Below are positions 55,376 to 64,000 of a DNA stretch of 64,000 bases, in pieces (the first letter of the stretch is position 1; every line of letters begins with the position of its first letter). Position numbers and translations under genes: made by a program. The stretch is from an uncultured Acidimicrobiales bacterium (GTDB lineage Bacteria > Actinomycetota > Acidimicrobiia > Acidimicrobiales > SZUA-35): NCBI GenBank assembly GCA_937976305.1, contig CALJSB010000040.1, positions 62,001 to 126,000 of the forward strand. The letters are read 5' to 3'. The notes under the pieces were generated by a model. It worked only from the letters and a program-made list of their open reading frames with translations. It was not told the origin of the DNA and searched no databases.

Positions 55376-56478
55376 TGCGGCGCGTTGTCGCAGCCGCGTT
55401 GGCTGGTGGACTCGTGATGTCGGCGTGTGTCGCCGATCCGACCGACGATGCTGGGTCGGTGATTGACGAGACCGGTACAACGCTCGCTGGCGATGCGGTC
55501 GATGACACGATTGGCGGCACCGACACCGAGCCCGACGACGCACGCGATGTAGACGATGGGATGGAGGCTGACGCATCCGACGATGAGCCGCTTCAGCTTC
55601 CGTTCCCTGAGCGTGACGGCGTGCTGCTCGGCGTCGCTGTGCCAGAAGGTCGTGCCGCACTTGTGCGCGACCTCGAAGTCGAAACCGGAGCGAGCTTTAC
55701 CGTGATTCGAGTCTTCTCCCGATGGGATTCGACCTTCCCAGATGCCAATCAACAGGCCTTGCTCGATGCCGGGCGCCGACTGCACATGTCCGTGCGGCCG
55801 AGTGTTGGCGGCCAGCCGATTCTGTGGCGCGATCTAGCCGAGGCCCAGCCCGGTGACCCGCTCTACGACGAGCTGGTTGTTTGGGCCGACCGTATGGTCG
55901 CCCTCGGACCCGGGCACTACGTCACCATCAACCACGAGCCAGAGACCAACGAGTCCGCAGACAACGGATCGGCCGAGGACTTTGTCGCGATGTGGCGGCG
56001 GTTCGTCGAGGTGCTGCGGGATCGAGGTGGCGAAGAGACGGTCGTGGTGTGGACGATGACATCAGGTTCGTTCTCAGACGGTGAAGCCGACGAGTGGTAT
56101 CCCGGCGACGACGTCGTTGATGTGGTCGGCGCCGACGTTTACAACTGGTACACCTGCCAGGGCTCAGATCGACCGTGGGTCGATCTCGAGACGTTGTTGG
56201 TCGACCCGCTGGCCTTTGCTGACGCCCACGACAAGCCGCTCGCACTGCCGGAGTTCGGTTCGTCGGAGGATCGCAACGATCCGGATCGCAAGGCCGCGTG
56301 GCTGCGAGACGCTGCGGCAACCCTCGACCGCGAAGACATCGCGGAGAAGGTCGAGTTTGCCGCTTGGTTCAACGTTACGGCGCCGGGTGGTACCTGGCCC
56401 GAGTGCGTGTGGAGCCACGACTCGAACGCTTCGTCGGCGGCTGCGTTCGGAGAGTTCGCAAGAACGCTGACCGAATAG
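55375..56478 (+). CDS. GH26-like glycoside hydrolase, secreted lipoprotein
   Basis: MRRVVAAALAGGLVMSACVAD lipobox; VTINHEPET (acid/base region), PLALPEFGSSED (nucleophile region). Confidence 0.8.
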   Translation: MRRVVAAALAGGLVMSACVADPTDDAGSVIDETGTTLAGDAVDDTIGGTDTEPDDARDVDDGMEADASDDEPLQLPFPERDGVLLGVAVPEGRAALVRDLEVETGASFTVIRVFSRWDSTFPDANQQALLDAGRRLHMSVRPSVGGQPILWRDLAEAQPGDPLYDELVVWADRMVALGPGHYVTINHEPETNESADNGSAEDFVAMWRRFVEVLRDRGGEETVVVWTMTSGSFSDGEADEWYPGDDVVDVVGADVYNWYTCQGSDRPWVDLETLLVDPLAFADAHDKPLALPEFGSSEDRNDPDRKAAWLRDAAATLDREDIAEKVEFAAWFNVTAPGGTWPECVWSHDSNASSAAAFGEFARTLTE

Positions 56479-56492
56479 CGCTGACCGAGTAG
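56465..56492 (+). repeat. 14-bp tandem duplication containing the stop codon of the GH26-like gene
   Basis: CGCTGACCGAATAG CGCTGACCGAGTAG. Confidence 0.93.
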
Positions 56493-56496
56493 CGAG

Positions 56497-57984
56497 CTAG
56501 CCCGGAAGCAGTTCGCGGATGGCGAGTCGATCGCGAGTCGCAAGGGCAAGGCCGAGCGTGAGCACCCCACCAACGAGGCCAACGATGACGAGGCCGACAA
56601 ATGACTGCGGCGTCACGAGCGCAACTGGCACAACGGCGACGGCGGCAATAGCGCCGGCGGTCACCGCTCGCATGCTTGGCGCGATCAGCGGATGGTCCGC
56701 TCGGGGTTCGGTCTCGCGGCGCACAAACCATGCATTGATCAAATTCTGAATGGCAACGCTCACCGACCAAGCGATCGCGGCCCCGGCGAGACCGAGCGAT
56801 GGGGTCAGAACGATCAACAGCACAACATCGGTCACAATCGCCGTGGCGACACCCACCAATGCCAACGTGCTTCGACCCAGCATCAGCAGCGTGAGTTCGA
56901 TGGGACCCGACAGGGCGCTGAACATCATGCCGAGTGCGAGCAATCCGAGGATTGACGCGTCGGAGACGTAGTCGGCACTCAGCAGCCGGGCCAGCGGTTC
57001 TGGTTTCAGGCTGACGGCGATGAAGTAGGGCCAGGCAATCAGCACCAGCCAGCCGGTTGCCTTCTGTAGGGTGTGGCGGGCCTTGGTCCAGTTTTCGTTG
57101 GCGATCGCTCGTCGCAGTCCTGGCGACACCGCCTGCGCAACCGAGTACATCAAGAAGTTGCCTGCGGTGATGAAGCGGGTGAGCGCCCCGTACACGCCGG
57201 CGGCGTTGAGCCCGACAAACGCACCGACCAAGACCACGTCGATCCGCTCGAGGGCAACTTGCAGCGCAGCCGAGAAGGCCCTGGGCCTCGTGTACGACCA
57301 GAATTCGTTCGAGCTCGTTTTCTCACCCACTCGGCTTTCCCAACCACCGAGCCGCCCGAGGTAGACAAACGCAAGCGCTGCGCCGATGAACACCGGGGCG
57401 GCCCAGGCCACGCCGATGGCCCAGACGGGGGGCGTTCCCGTGAGCAGCAGCGCTCCGAGGGCGATGATCTGCAATCCCGGTCTCACGACCTGACTCACCA
57501 TGACGGTCGGGGTGTGCGACCCGAGGCCACGCGTTGCGCCAAGACTCGACACGGTGAGGGCCCACGGGATCACGGTCAGGGCCAGAATTCGAAGGAGGTC
57601 GGTGACCTGATCGACTCGGTCGGCCGCAACGAGCTGGGCCAGCGGGTTGGCCGCGACAACCAGCAGGATCGCCAGCATCGATGAGGCAATCACGACCGGC
57701 CGCAGGGCCATCGTGATGAGGGGACGAGGCCCTGCGCCCTCGTCGGCGAGATGGCCGGGCATGAAGTAGACCAGTCCGGTCATCGTGCCGAGGCTGGCAC
57801 TGTTGCCGAGGATCGTGATGATGGCCGTTGCGATGAAGAAGACGCCGGCGACTTCCGCTGAGTCTCGCGACACCAAGTACGCGATCGCAAAGTTCGCAAT
57901 CGTCGTCACCACGGCGCCGGCAATCGCCAGGCTCGACGCGGTTCCCGCCGACTGGCGGGGCGCGTTGGTTTTGTTGTGGGTCAC
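56497..57984 (-). CDS. Polysaccharide flippase (Wzx/MOP superfamily)
   Basis: About 14 TM; LGTMTGLVYFMPGHLADEG...; GAFVGLNAAGVYGALTRFITAGNFLMYSVAQAVSPGLRRA; likely GTG start at 57984. Confidence 0.85.
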   Translation of the reverse strand: MTHNKTNAPRQSAGTASSLAIAGAVVTTIANFAIAYLVSRDSAEVAGVFFIATAIITILGNSASLGTMTGLVYFMPGHLADEGAGPRPLITMALRPVVIASSMLAILLVVAANPLAQLVAADRVDQVTDLLRILALTVIPWALTVSSLGATRGLGSHTPTVMVSQVVRPGLQIIALGALLLTGTPPVWAIGVAWAAPVFIGAALAFVYLGRLGGWESRVGEKTSSNEFWSYTRPRAFSAALQVALERIDVVLVGAFVGLNAAGVYGALTRFITAGNFLMYSVAQAVSPGLRRAIANENWTKARHTLQKATGWLVLIAWPYFIAVSLKPEPLARLLSADYVSDASILGLLALGMMFSALSGPIELTLLMLGRSTLALVGVATAIVTDVVLLIVLTPSLGLAGAAIAWSVSVAIQNLINAWFVRRETEPRADHPLIAPSMRAVTAGAIAAVAVVPVALVTPQSFVGLVIVGLVGGVLTLGLALATRDRLAIRELLPG

Positions 57985-58033
57985 AGCCACACCAGTCTCA
58001 TCGGCATGAAGGCTGATGCCGTGAACAACTCGC

Positions 58034-59194
58034 TCAGCGGGCGAGTCGGCGTTTGAGCTCGGCCGCTGCGACCTCGTCGAGTGGTCCGAGGTTGGAGGGA
58101 GTCCACCCCTCGCCGGCAAGACGAGTTTCGCGGGTGATCAGCTCCGCCAGGTAGAGATCTCGGTACGCCTCGAGCATGTCTTTTGGCATAGATGCCCCTC
58201 GAACCGGCCGCAGAATGCCGGGCGCTTCGGTCATCACCGTGTTCACGGCAGCGAGTTCGTTGTTTGGTGCAGCCCGGCGCACCCGTTCGAAGGCGGCGTG
58301 CAGCAGGTCGAAACCCACGGGCCGATCAAGGCCTGCGAACTCCCAGTCCCACACCATCACCGTCGACCCAGCCGTGGCCATGTTCCACGGTGTGAGGTCG
58401 CCGTGCCACAGACCGGCCTCGAGTTCGGCACCGTCGTGTTTGGCGACCAGCTGATCGACATCGACAGGAAGGGGCTTTGTTGCGGCCCGCATGTCGAGAA
58501 TCGTGCCGAGGTCGTTGACGCCCCGCCGGTGTGTGCCTCGGCAGCGGGCCAGCCCCAGGACGGCCTTGTCGGTAAGTGGCGGGGCGGCCTTCATCGTCGG
58601 ACTCACCGCGAGGGGCGATGTCACGACGGTGTCGGTGTCGTTCGTGGAGAGCTCGCAGAGCACGACCGGAGCGGCCAACGGTTCAGGGAGTCGCCCGGCG
58701 ACGTTCTTGAGCCGGGCTGCCTCATTGGTGACCAACTCGCGCGTGAGCGTTGACCAGCCCACCTTCACGAACCCAACGCTTGTTCCGTTGGGCCGAAGGA
58801 GCTGGATCACCGGCTTTCGATTCCGGCGCGGTGGGCCGATGGCGATCGACGCAATCAGATTCGGTTCTTCGAGTTTGGCCCCGAGTTGCTCGATGAGACC
58901 AAACGGGGCGAGGTCGACCATCTCACCGCCTGCGAGATGAGCAATACCGAATCGTCCGGCGATTTCTGCGGCAAATCCGACCAGCTTCTCTTTCGTCGAT
59001 CGGGCATCGTGATGGCGGCGCAACGCCGCAGCGGTCACGACACGGGGTTGCACGGGTAGCAGAAGATGGGGCTCTTGGGCGCTTGGGCGTGCCAGATAGC
59101 GGGTTTTGGGGCCGTCGGTGCTGCCAAAGAGCACCGTCTGTAGCCAATCAAACTCATTCCCGGCGGGGTCGGGCACATCACTCGACTGGGTCAC
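58034..59194 (-). CDS. Aminoglycoside phosphotransferase (APH)-like kinase in polysaccharide cluster
   Basis: Brenner-like motif LEAGLWHGDLTPWNMATAGSTVMVWDWEFAGLDRPVGFDLLHAAF; start 59194 (GTG) likely. Confidence 0.8.
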   Translation of the reverse strand: MTQSSDVPDPAGNEFDWLQTVLFGSTDGPKTRYLARPSAQEPHLLLPVQPRVVTAAALRRHHDARSTKEKLVGFAAEIAGRFGIAHLAGGEMVDLAPFGLIEQLGAKLEEPNLIASIAIGPPRRNRKPVIQLLRPNGTSVGFVKVGWSTLTRELVTNEAARLKNVAGRLPEPLAAPVVLCELSTNDTDTVVTSPLAVSPTMKAAPPLTDKAVLGLARCRGTHRRGVNDLGTILDMRAATKPLPVDVDQLVAKHDGAELEAGLWHGDLTPWNMATAGSTVMVWDWEFAGLDRPVGFDLLHAAFERVRRAAPNNELAAVNTVMTEAPGILRPVRGASMPKDMLEAYRDLYLAELITRETRLAGEGWTPSNLGPLDEVAAAELKRRLAR

Positions 59195-59244
59195 CGTGCC
59201 TCCGGTACTCAAGATCGGTCTGCAACGTGCCGATTCTACGCACC

Positions 59245-59964
59245 ATGGGCAGACAACGATCGATAGTGCGTGCATCAGCGTTCGGTATATGTGTGGTGTT
59301 GGTTGCATCAGCGTGTACAAGCGACGATTCGTCCGCGAATGGCAACGGCGTTGTGTCAACTGCGGTCGTTGAAACCAGCACGACAGAGACGGTCGAGTTG
59401 CTGCCCTACGACGAACAAAACGAGGCTGATAGCGATCAAGTCTCCGATGAAGACGTCACCCGCGAAACCGTGCCGCCCGGCCCGGATGCTGACGACGAAG
59501 CCATCGACGATCTCGGCGCCACCGACCCTGATGGGACCCCGGCGACGACCGAGTCTGCCAACACCGAATCTGCGGACACGGAGAACACGATTGGTTCGAT
59601 CGTGCCGCCCGGGGAAGACAGCGAAGACAACGGAGAGCAACCAGAATCGACCACGACGGCCCCACCCACCACGGTGAGTCCTGACGCTCCCGTCAATGGT
59701 GATGTTGAGCAGCCGCTCCAGGCCGAATCGGCCGCCCTGGCGTGCGCGACGGTCGAGCTCGGCTACCTGCAACAGCTCAGCGGCAAGAACGGATCTGAAC
59801 GTCTGAGTCAGGGTGCCGCTATGGCAATTGCGACCGGCGTCGGTAAGTATGTAACTGCGGGCCAGAACCTTGCTGATGCGGTTGACGCGGGTTCCGGAAT
59901 TGACGGTGCGGCGGACGCGCTTCTTTCGCAGTGTGAAACCGATGGATTCGAGCGTTTGGCATGA
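59245..59964 (+). CDS. Secreted lipoprotein with acidic/Thr-rich linker
   Basis: MGRQRSIVRASAFGICVVLVASACTSDDS lipobox; C-terminal helical domain with SQCETDGFERLA. Confidence 0.7.
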   Translation: MGRQRSIVRASAFGICVVLVASACTSDDSSANGNGVVSTAVVETSTTETVELLPYDEQNEADSDQVSDEDVTRETVPPGPDADDEAIDDLGATDPDGTPATTESANTESADTENTIGSIVPPGEDSEDNGEQPESTTTAPPTTVSPDAPVNGDVEQPLQAESAALACATVELGYLQQLSGKNGSERLSQGAAMAIATGVGKYVTAGQNLADAVDAGSGIDGAADALLSQCETDGFERLA

Positions 59965-60461
59965 GTGACGGGGTGAACAACCAAAGCGACCTTTTTGGTG
60001 CCGGCGACAGCCGCCGGGTTCTCTTTGTCTGCTCGGCCGGCGGCCACCTCTCGCAGCTTCTCCAGCTGCAGCCGTGGTGGCTGAATCACGAGCGCAAGTG
60101 GGTCACCTTTGACACCAACGATGCTCGCTCGAAGCTCGAAGGCGAGGACATCATCCCCGCCCACTATCCCACTACCCGTAGTGTTCCGAACACAATCCGT
60201 AACTTTTTGCTGGCCCAAAGCGTCATCAAAGAGTGGCAACCGGACATTGTGATTTCCAACGGAGCGGGCGTTGCGGTGCCGTTCTTTGCGGTCGCCAAGA
60301 GAGCCGGGATTCCAACGGTGTACCTCGAGGTGTATGACCGGGTGGACTCCCGCACGATGACGGGCAAGTTGGTGCAGCCATTCACGACACGGTTCTGCGT
60401 GCAGTGGCCCGAGCAGCAGAAGCTGTACCCGGGTAGCGAGCTGACGGGCTTGGTCTACTGA
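59961..60461 (+). CDS. PssD/Alg14-like glycosyltransferase subunit
   Basis: RRVLFVCSAGGHLSQLLQLQPWW; IVISNGAGVAVPFFAVAKRAGIPTVYLEVYDRVDSRTMTGKLV. Confidence 0.9.
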   Translation: MSDGVNNQSDLFGAGDSRRVLFVCSAGGHLSQLLQLQPWWLNHERKWVTFDTNDARSKLEGEDIIPAHYPTTRSVPNTIRNFLLAQSVIKEWQPDIVISNGAGVAVPFFAVAKRAGIPTVYLEVYDRVDSRTMTGKLVQPFTTRFCVQWPEQQKLYPGSELTGLVY

Positions 60462-61051
60462 TGGCCTCCGCACTCCTCGATACCGTCACTCGACCGCTTG
60501 CCGTTGTGTCTGTTGGCACCGACCATCACCGGTTTGACCGAATGATCCGGTGGACCGAGCACTACGCCAACCGCCATCCAGAGATTCGATTCGTGGTGCA
60601 GCGAGGTACCTCGAACTCGCCTCGCACGCTCGAGAGTCACGAGCTCATTCCTCACGAGGAACTGCGCACGTTGTTCTCTGATGCCTCTGTGGTGATCTGC
60701 CACGGTGGACCTTCAACGGTGATGGACGCTCGTGCTGTCGGTCGCAAGCCTGTGGTCGTGCCTCGCGACCCAGAGCTCGACGAGCATGTCGATGGACACC
60801 AGATGCGGTTCGCCCGCCATCTGCATGAACACCGCATGGCGGTTGTGGTCTGGTCTGAAGTCGAGTTCTTCAGCGCGCTTGATGCTGCGATCGCAAATCC
60901 CAGCACCATGCTGTTGCCGATCAAAGAGAAGTCGGTTCCGGTTGGCGTCGCCAATGTCGGCCGAGTGCTCGACGATCTGCTTGGCATCGACACGCCAATC
61001 GCCGATGTAGCGAACCCTCCGCTGACGGTTCATCGAGGATTCAAGAGCTGA
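60461..61051 (+). CDS. PssE/Alg13-like glycosyltransferase subunit
   Basis: LAVVSVGTDHHRFDRMIRWTEHYANRHPEIRFVVQRGTS; VVICHGGPSTVMDARAVGRKPVVVPRDPELDEHVDGHQMRFARHL. Confidence 0.9.
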   Translation: MASALLDTVTRPLAVVSVGTDHHRFDRMIRWTEHYANRHPEIRFVVQRGTSNSPRTLESHELIPHEELRTLFSDASVVICHGGPSTVMDARAVGRKPVVVPRDPELDEHVDGHQMRFARHLHEHRMAVVVWSEVEFFSALDAAIANPSTMLLPIKEKSVPVGVANVGRVLDDLLGIDTPIADVANPPLTVHRGFKS

Positions 61052-61053
61052 TC

Positions 61054-61980
61054 ATGGCCACGAACGAACGAGCGGTTTCCACCGTTATCGCGACGCACAA
61101 TCGACCCGAGTTGGTTCGTCGGGCAATTGACGGCGTCCTCAGCCAAGATCACGACGCCGACATCGAGATCGTGCTCGTGTTCGACAACTCTGAGCCCGAT
61201 CACTCCCTCGAACGCAGCGAGGTCGTCAACGGTTTCGAACGCCGGGTCGTGGTGATTACCAACGATCACAGCCAAGGGCTTGCTGGCGCCCGAAACACCG
61301 GTGTTGCCAAGGGGTCGTACCCATGGATTGCCTTTTGCGACGACGACGACGAGTGGCTGCCCGGCAAGTTGGCGGGTCAATTCCGCGCCCTCGAAGCAAA
61401 CCCCGAGGCTCGAGTCGCCACCACCGGCATCTTCATTCACTACGACGGCGAAGACATCGAGCGGATTCCCGACCCAGCCAAGCTGACATTCAGCGGATTC
61501 CTCAACGACCGGATGACCGACGTCCACCCTTCGGCGACGTTGGTATCAGCCGAACTCATCGCCGAGATCGGCGACGTCGACGAGACCATCCCGGGCGGCT
61601 ACGGCGAAGACTACGATTGGCTGCTCAGAGCAGCTCGTCTCTCCCCGTTTGCGGTTGCTCCGGCGCCTCTGATTCGAGTGCACTGGCACGGCGGTTCGTA
61701 CTTCTTCGAGAAATGGAAGACGATCGACGACGCCCTGCAGTTCTTGGTCGACAAGTATCCCGAGTTTCACGATCACCCCGAAGGTTTGGCCCGTATCCGC
61801 GGTCAGCAAGCGGTCGCCCAGGCGGCCATGAAAGACCGAGGCCGAGCGGTCAGCACCGTGCGCGAAATCATCAAGCTCAAGCCAACAGAAAAGCGTTGGC
61901 CTGTCGCCTTGCTCGTGGCCGCCGGTTTGCCCGCTGGGCAGGTGCTGAAGGCAGCACACAAGCTCGGCAAAGGCATCTGA
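61054..61980 (+). CDS. Family 2 glycosyltransferase
   Basis: AVSTVIATHNRPELVRRAIDGVLSQDHDADIEIVLVFDNSEPD; GLAGARNTGVAKGSYPWIAFCDDDDEWLPGKL. Confidence 0.95.
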   Translation: MATNERAVSTVIATHNRPELVRRAIDGVLSQDHDADIEIVLVFDNSEPDHSLERSEVVNGFERRVVVITNDHSQGLAGARNTGVAKGSYPWIAFCDDDDEWLPGKLAGQFRALEANPEARVATTGIFIHYDGEDIERIPDPAKLTFSGFLNDRMTDVHPSATLVSAELIAEIGDVDETIPGGYGEDYDWLLRAARLSPFAVAPAPLIRVHWHGGSYFFEKWKTIDDALQFLVDKYPEFHDHPEGLARIRGQQAVAQAAMKDRGRAVSTVREIIKLKPTEKRWPVALLVAAGLPAGQVLKAAHKLGKGI

Positions 61981-61992
61981 AGGCCAACTCGG

Positions 61993-63147
61993 CTATTCGA
62001 GGGCGTCGGCAGCAAACTCAAAACCGGTGCTGTCGACAATCCAGCCGAGCGAGTCGTGAGCGGCGAAACGCCACCACAGCCCATCGCGATCGAGCCTGAG
62101 TTGGCTGCCGCCACCGGTCACCGTATTGCCAGACACTCTGCTCATGGCCCCGAGAGCGAATCGACCTTGATGCATCTTGTCGGCGTTGGGTTCCCAATTC
62201 GTGCGGGCCACATCAACGGCCGCCCGGCCTCCGTGACGCCATGCGATTGCCCAGGCGGCGAGCTCTTCGGTCTCGCATCGGAGTGATCGGCTGAGTTCGT
62301 TGAGCTGTTCGATATCGGCCGGTGCCGCCGCCACCCGGCGAGCTGCGTCGTGTTCGTCGCTGAGTCCGAGGCCGAGATCGCCATCGCCCGCAAGCGTTTG
62401 TCGAGCCCGTCGGCTGGCATCGTCGGCGAGGCGGCGCAGATCGATGAGATCAAGACCAGCATCGACGGGTGGCTGGGTCATGATCTGGGCCGCAGTCCCG
62501 AGGTTGGCGCCAGCGAGTGAGGGCAGTGGTGCCGGCGTTCGCTCATACATTGCGGCGCCGTCGACCCCGGCGAGTTCCGATGGCGGTACGGCAGACGCCC
62601 CACCTTCCTCAGATGCGCCCACGAGCTGCTGACGCTCGGCTCGCAGGGCCCGCAATATGTCATTTCGGCTTCGCCCTCTGAGGAGAAACAGTGAGAACGG
62701 ATCGCTGTCGATGAGATCGGCGATGAGGTAGCAGAGGGCGGCGACGTGTTTGCACGGCTCACCCCAATCGGGGCACGAGCAATCGCCAAGCAGGTCGCCA
62801 ACTCGGGGCAACACGTGCACGCCCTCGGCCTCGAGTTCGGCCTCGAGTTCGACCGGTAGCTCGCCGCTGTTCAGCGCGGCAGCGTGTTTGGCCCGCGCCG
62901 CGATCCGTTCGACCACGGTCTGCCACTGCTCGTCGGTGATCTGCTTTATCGACAGGTCGGCGCTGTACTCGTCGGTACCAACGACTCGTGCCGTCACCAG
63001 GCCGGGTAGGACTTCGTCGATGAAGACCTTGCCCTGTCTCGCATACGTACGGCCCCGGCTGAGCCGCCCGGCGTCTGCCAGCGCCCCTTGTTCGAGTGCT
63101 TCGAGCCACGCCGCGCCCCACCAAGTTGCGCCGAATGATCGAGCCAT
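61993..63147 (-). CDS. SWIM zinc finger protein
   Basis: MARSFGATWWGAAWLEALEQG...RGRTYARQGKV; LGDCSCPDWGEPCKHVAALCYLIAD (CxCx(n)CxH). Confidence 0.9.
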   Translation of the reverse strand: MARSFGATWWGAAWLEALEQGALADAGRLSRGRTYARQGKVFIDEVLPGLVTARVVGTDEYSADLSIKQITDEQWQTVVERIAARAKHAAALNSGELPVELEAELEAEGVHVLPRVGDLLGDCSCPDWGEPCKHVAALCYLIADLIDSDPFSLFLLRGRSRNDILRALRAERQQLVGASEEGGASAVPPSELAGVDGAAMYERTPAPLPSLAGANLGTAAQIMTQPPVDAGLDLIDLRRLADDASRRARQTLAGDGDLGLGLSDEHDAARRVAAAPADIEQLNELSRSLRCETEELAAWAIAWRHGGRAAVDVARTNWEPNADKMHQGRFALGAMSRVSGNTVTGGGSQLRLDRDGLWWRFAAHDSLGWIVDSTGFEFAADALE

Positions 63148-64000
63148 CAGAACTCTCCTTCGGTGAGGTTGACCAGATCGGCGAGCTCGGCGTCGTCGAG
63201 GTTGCCGATCCACCCTTCGCCCGAGCCGACGACCTTGTCGGCAAGAGCTCGCTTGGCTTTCAACAGCTCGGCCACTCGATCCTCAACCGTGCCCTCGGTG
63301 ATAAGGCGATGCACGGTGACGGTGCGATCTTGACCGATGCGATAGGCCCGGTCGGTTGCCTGGTCTTCAACGGCAGGATTCCACCACCGGTCGTAGTGCA
63401 CCACGTTGGTGGCCTTGGTGAGATTGAGGCCGGTGCCACCTGCTTTTAGTGACAAGACGAGCACCGGAATGCGGCCGGCCTGAAAGTCGTCGACAAGCCG
63501 TTGGCGGTTCTTGATCGAGAGACCGCCGTGCAGCAGTTCGGCCGTGACGTGTCGACCCTGCAGATGATCAACCAGAAGTGATCCCATCGACACGTACTGA
63601 CTGAAGACAAGGGTCGATTCGTTGCCGAGCACCGCAAGGTCGACAATCGAATCGAGAGCGTCGAGCTTGCCGGAGCGGCCGGCAAGGGGAGTGGTTTCGC
63701 CGAGGTACTGAGCCGGGTGGTTGGTGATCTGCTTGAGGGCGGTCAGCAACTTGAGCACGAGCCCTTGGCGGGCAAAGCCTTCGTTCTCGGCGAGATCGGC
63801 AAGCACCTCTGATGTCGTCGCTCGATACAGCGAGACCTGTTCGGGGGTGAGCGGCACTACGACGTCTCGTTCGAGCTTGGGAGGGAGCTCGGGAGCAATA
63901 CCGGGGTCGGTCTTTTTGCGCCGCAGCAGGAACGGGCGGATGCGGCCCTGCAGTCGCCCAGCAACCTCACTGTTGCCATCGCGCTCGATCGGCACCGCAA
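63147..64000 (-). CDS. SNF2-family helicase, C-terminal part (continues past window end)
   Basis: STLVFSQYVSMGSLLVDHL; LSLKAGGTGLNLTKATNVVHYDRWWNPAVEDQATDRAYRIGQDRTVTVHRLITEGTVEDRV. Confidence 0.95.
   Translation of the reverse strand, partial: AVPIERDGNSEVAGRLQGRIRPFLLRRKKTDPGIAPELPPKLERDVVVPLTPEQVSLYRATTSEVLADLAENEGFARQGLVLKLLTALKQITNHPAQYLGETTPLAGRSGKLDALDSIVDLAVLGNESTLVFSQYVSMGSLLVDHLQGRHVTAELLHGGLSIKNRQRLVDDFQAGRIPVLVLSLKAGGTGLNLTKATNVVHYDRWWNPAVEDQATDRAYRIGQDRTVTVHRLITEGTVEDRVAELLKAKRALADKVVGSGEGWIGNLDDAELADLVNLTEGEF

Noticed and set aside
1-64000. CRISPR arrays, IS elements, prophage, tRNA/rRNA genes, toxin-antitoxin or known defence islands
   Set aside because: None seen on reading both strands; the SWIM/SNF2 pair and UvrD helicase alone are not enough to call a defence system.

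Overview
64 kb of a high-GC chromosome, probably actinobacterial and most like Acidimicrobiia (inferred from gene content: SCO1664/DUF3090/MSMEG_4193-type cluster, secretin-less Tad locus, DUF2520-panC-panB). I saw no tRNA, rRNA, CRISPR array, IS element or prophage. Main modules: (i) a minus-strand operon of hybrid histidine kinase, H-NOX haem NO/O2 sensor, histidine kinase and glycosyltransferase (1-3888); (ii) a three-gene membrane/extracellular operon of unknown function (3983-9176); (iii) housekeeping genes including panB/panC, mutM, RNB nuclease, UvrD helicase and several DNA glycosylases; (iv) a Tad/Flp pilus locus (31908-38527) beside a small MerR/BldC-like HTH gene and a LysM gene, with three arrays of a roughly 10-bp-periodic ACGTTTG-like motif in the promoter regions; (v) an exopolysaccharide cluster (50852-61980) with LCP, Wzz/BY-kinase-like, Wzy-like, GH26-like, Wzx-like, aminoglycoside-phosphotransferase-like, PssD/PssE and GT2 genes; (vi) a SWIM/SNF2 pair at the right edge. 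The most interesting non-coding signals are a ~52-bp dispersed palindrome-ended repeat (4 copies, one read in frame as the N-terminal leader of a TadE-like pseudopilin), the 10-bp-period operator arrays, and short tandem duplications that contain stop/start codons, including a chain of three ATGA junctions with two identical 6-codon mini-ORFs. All assignments come from reading the sequence by eye; no database search was run.
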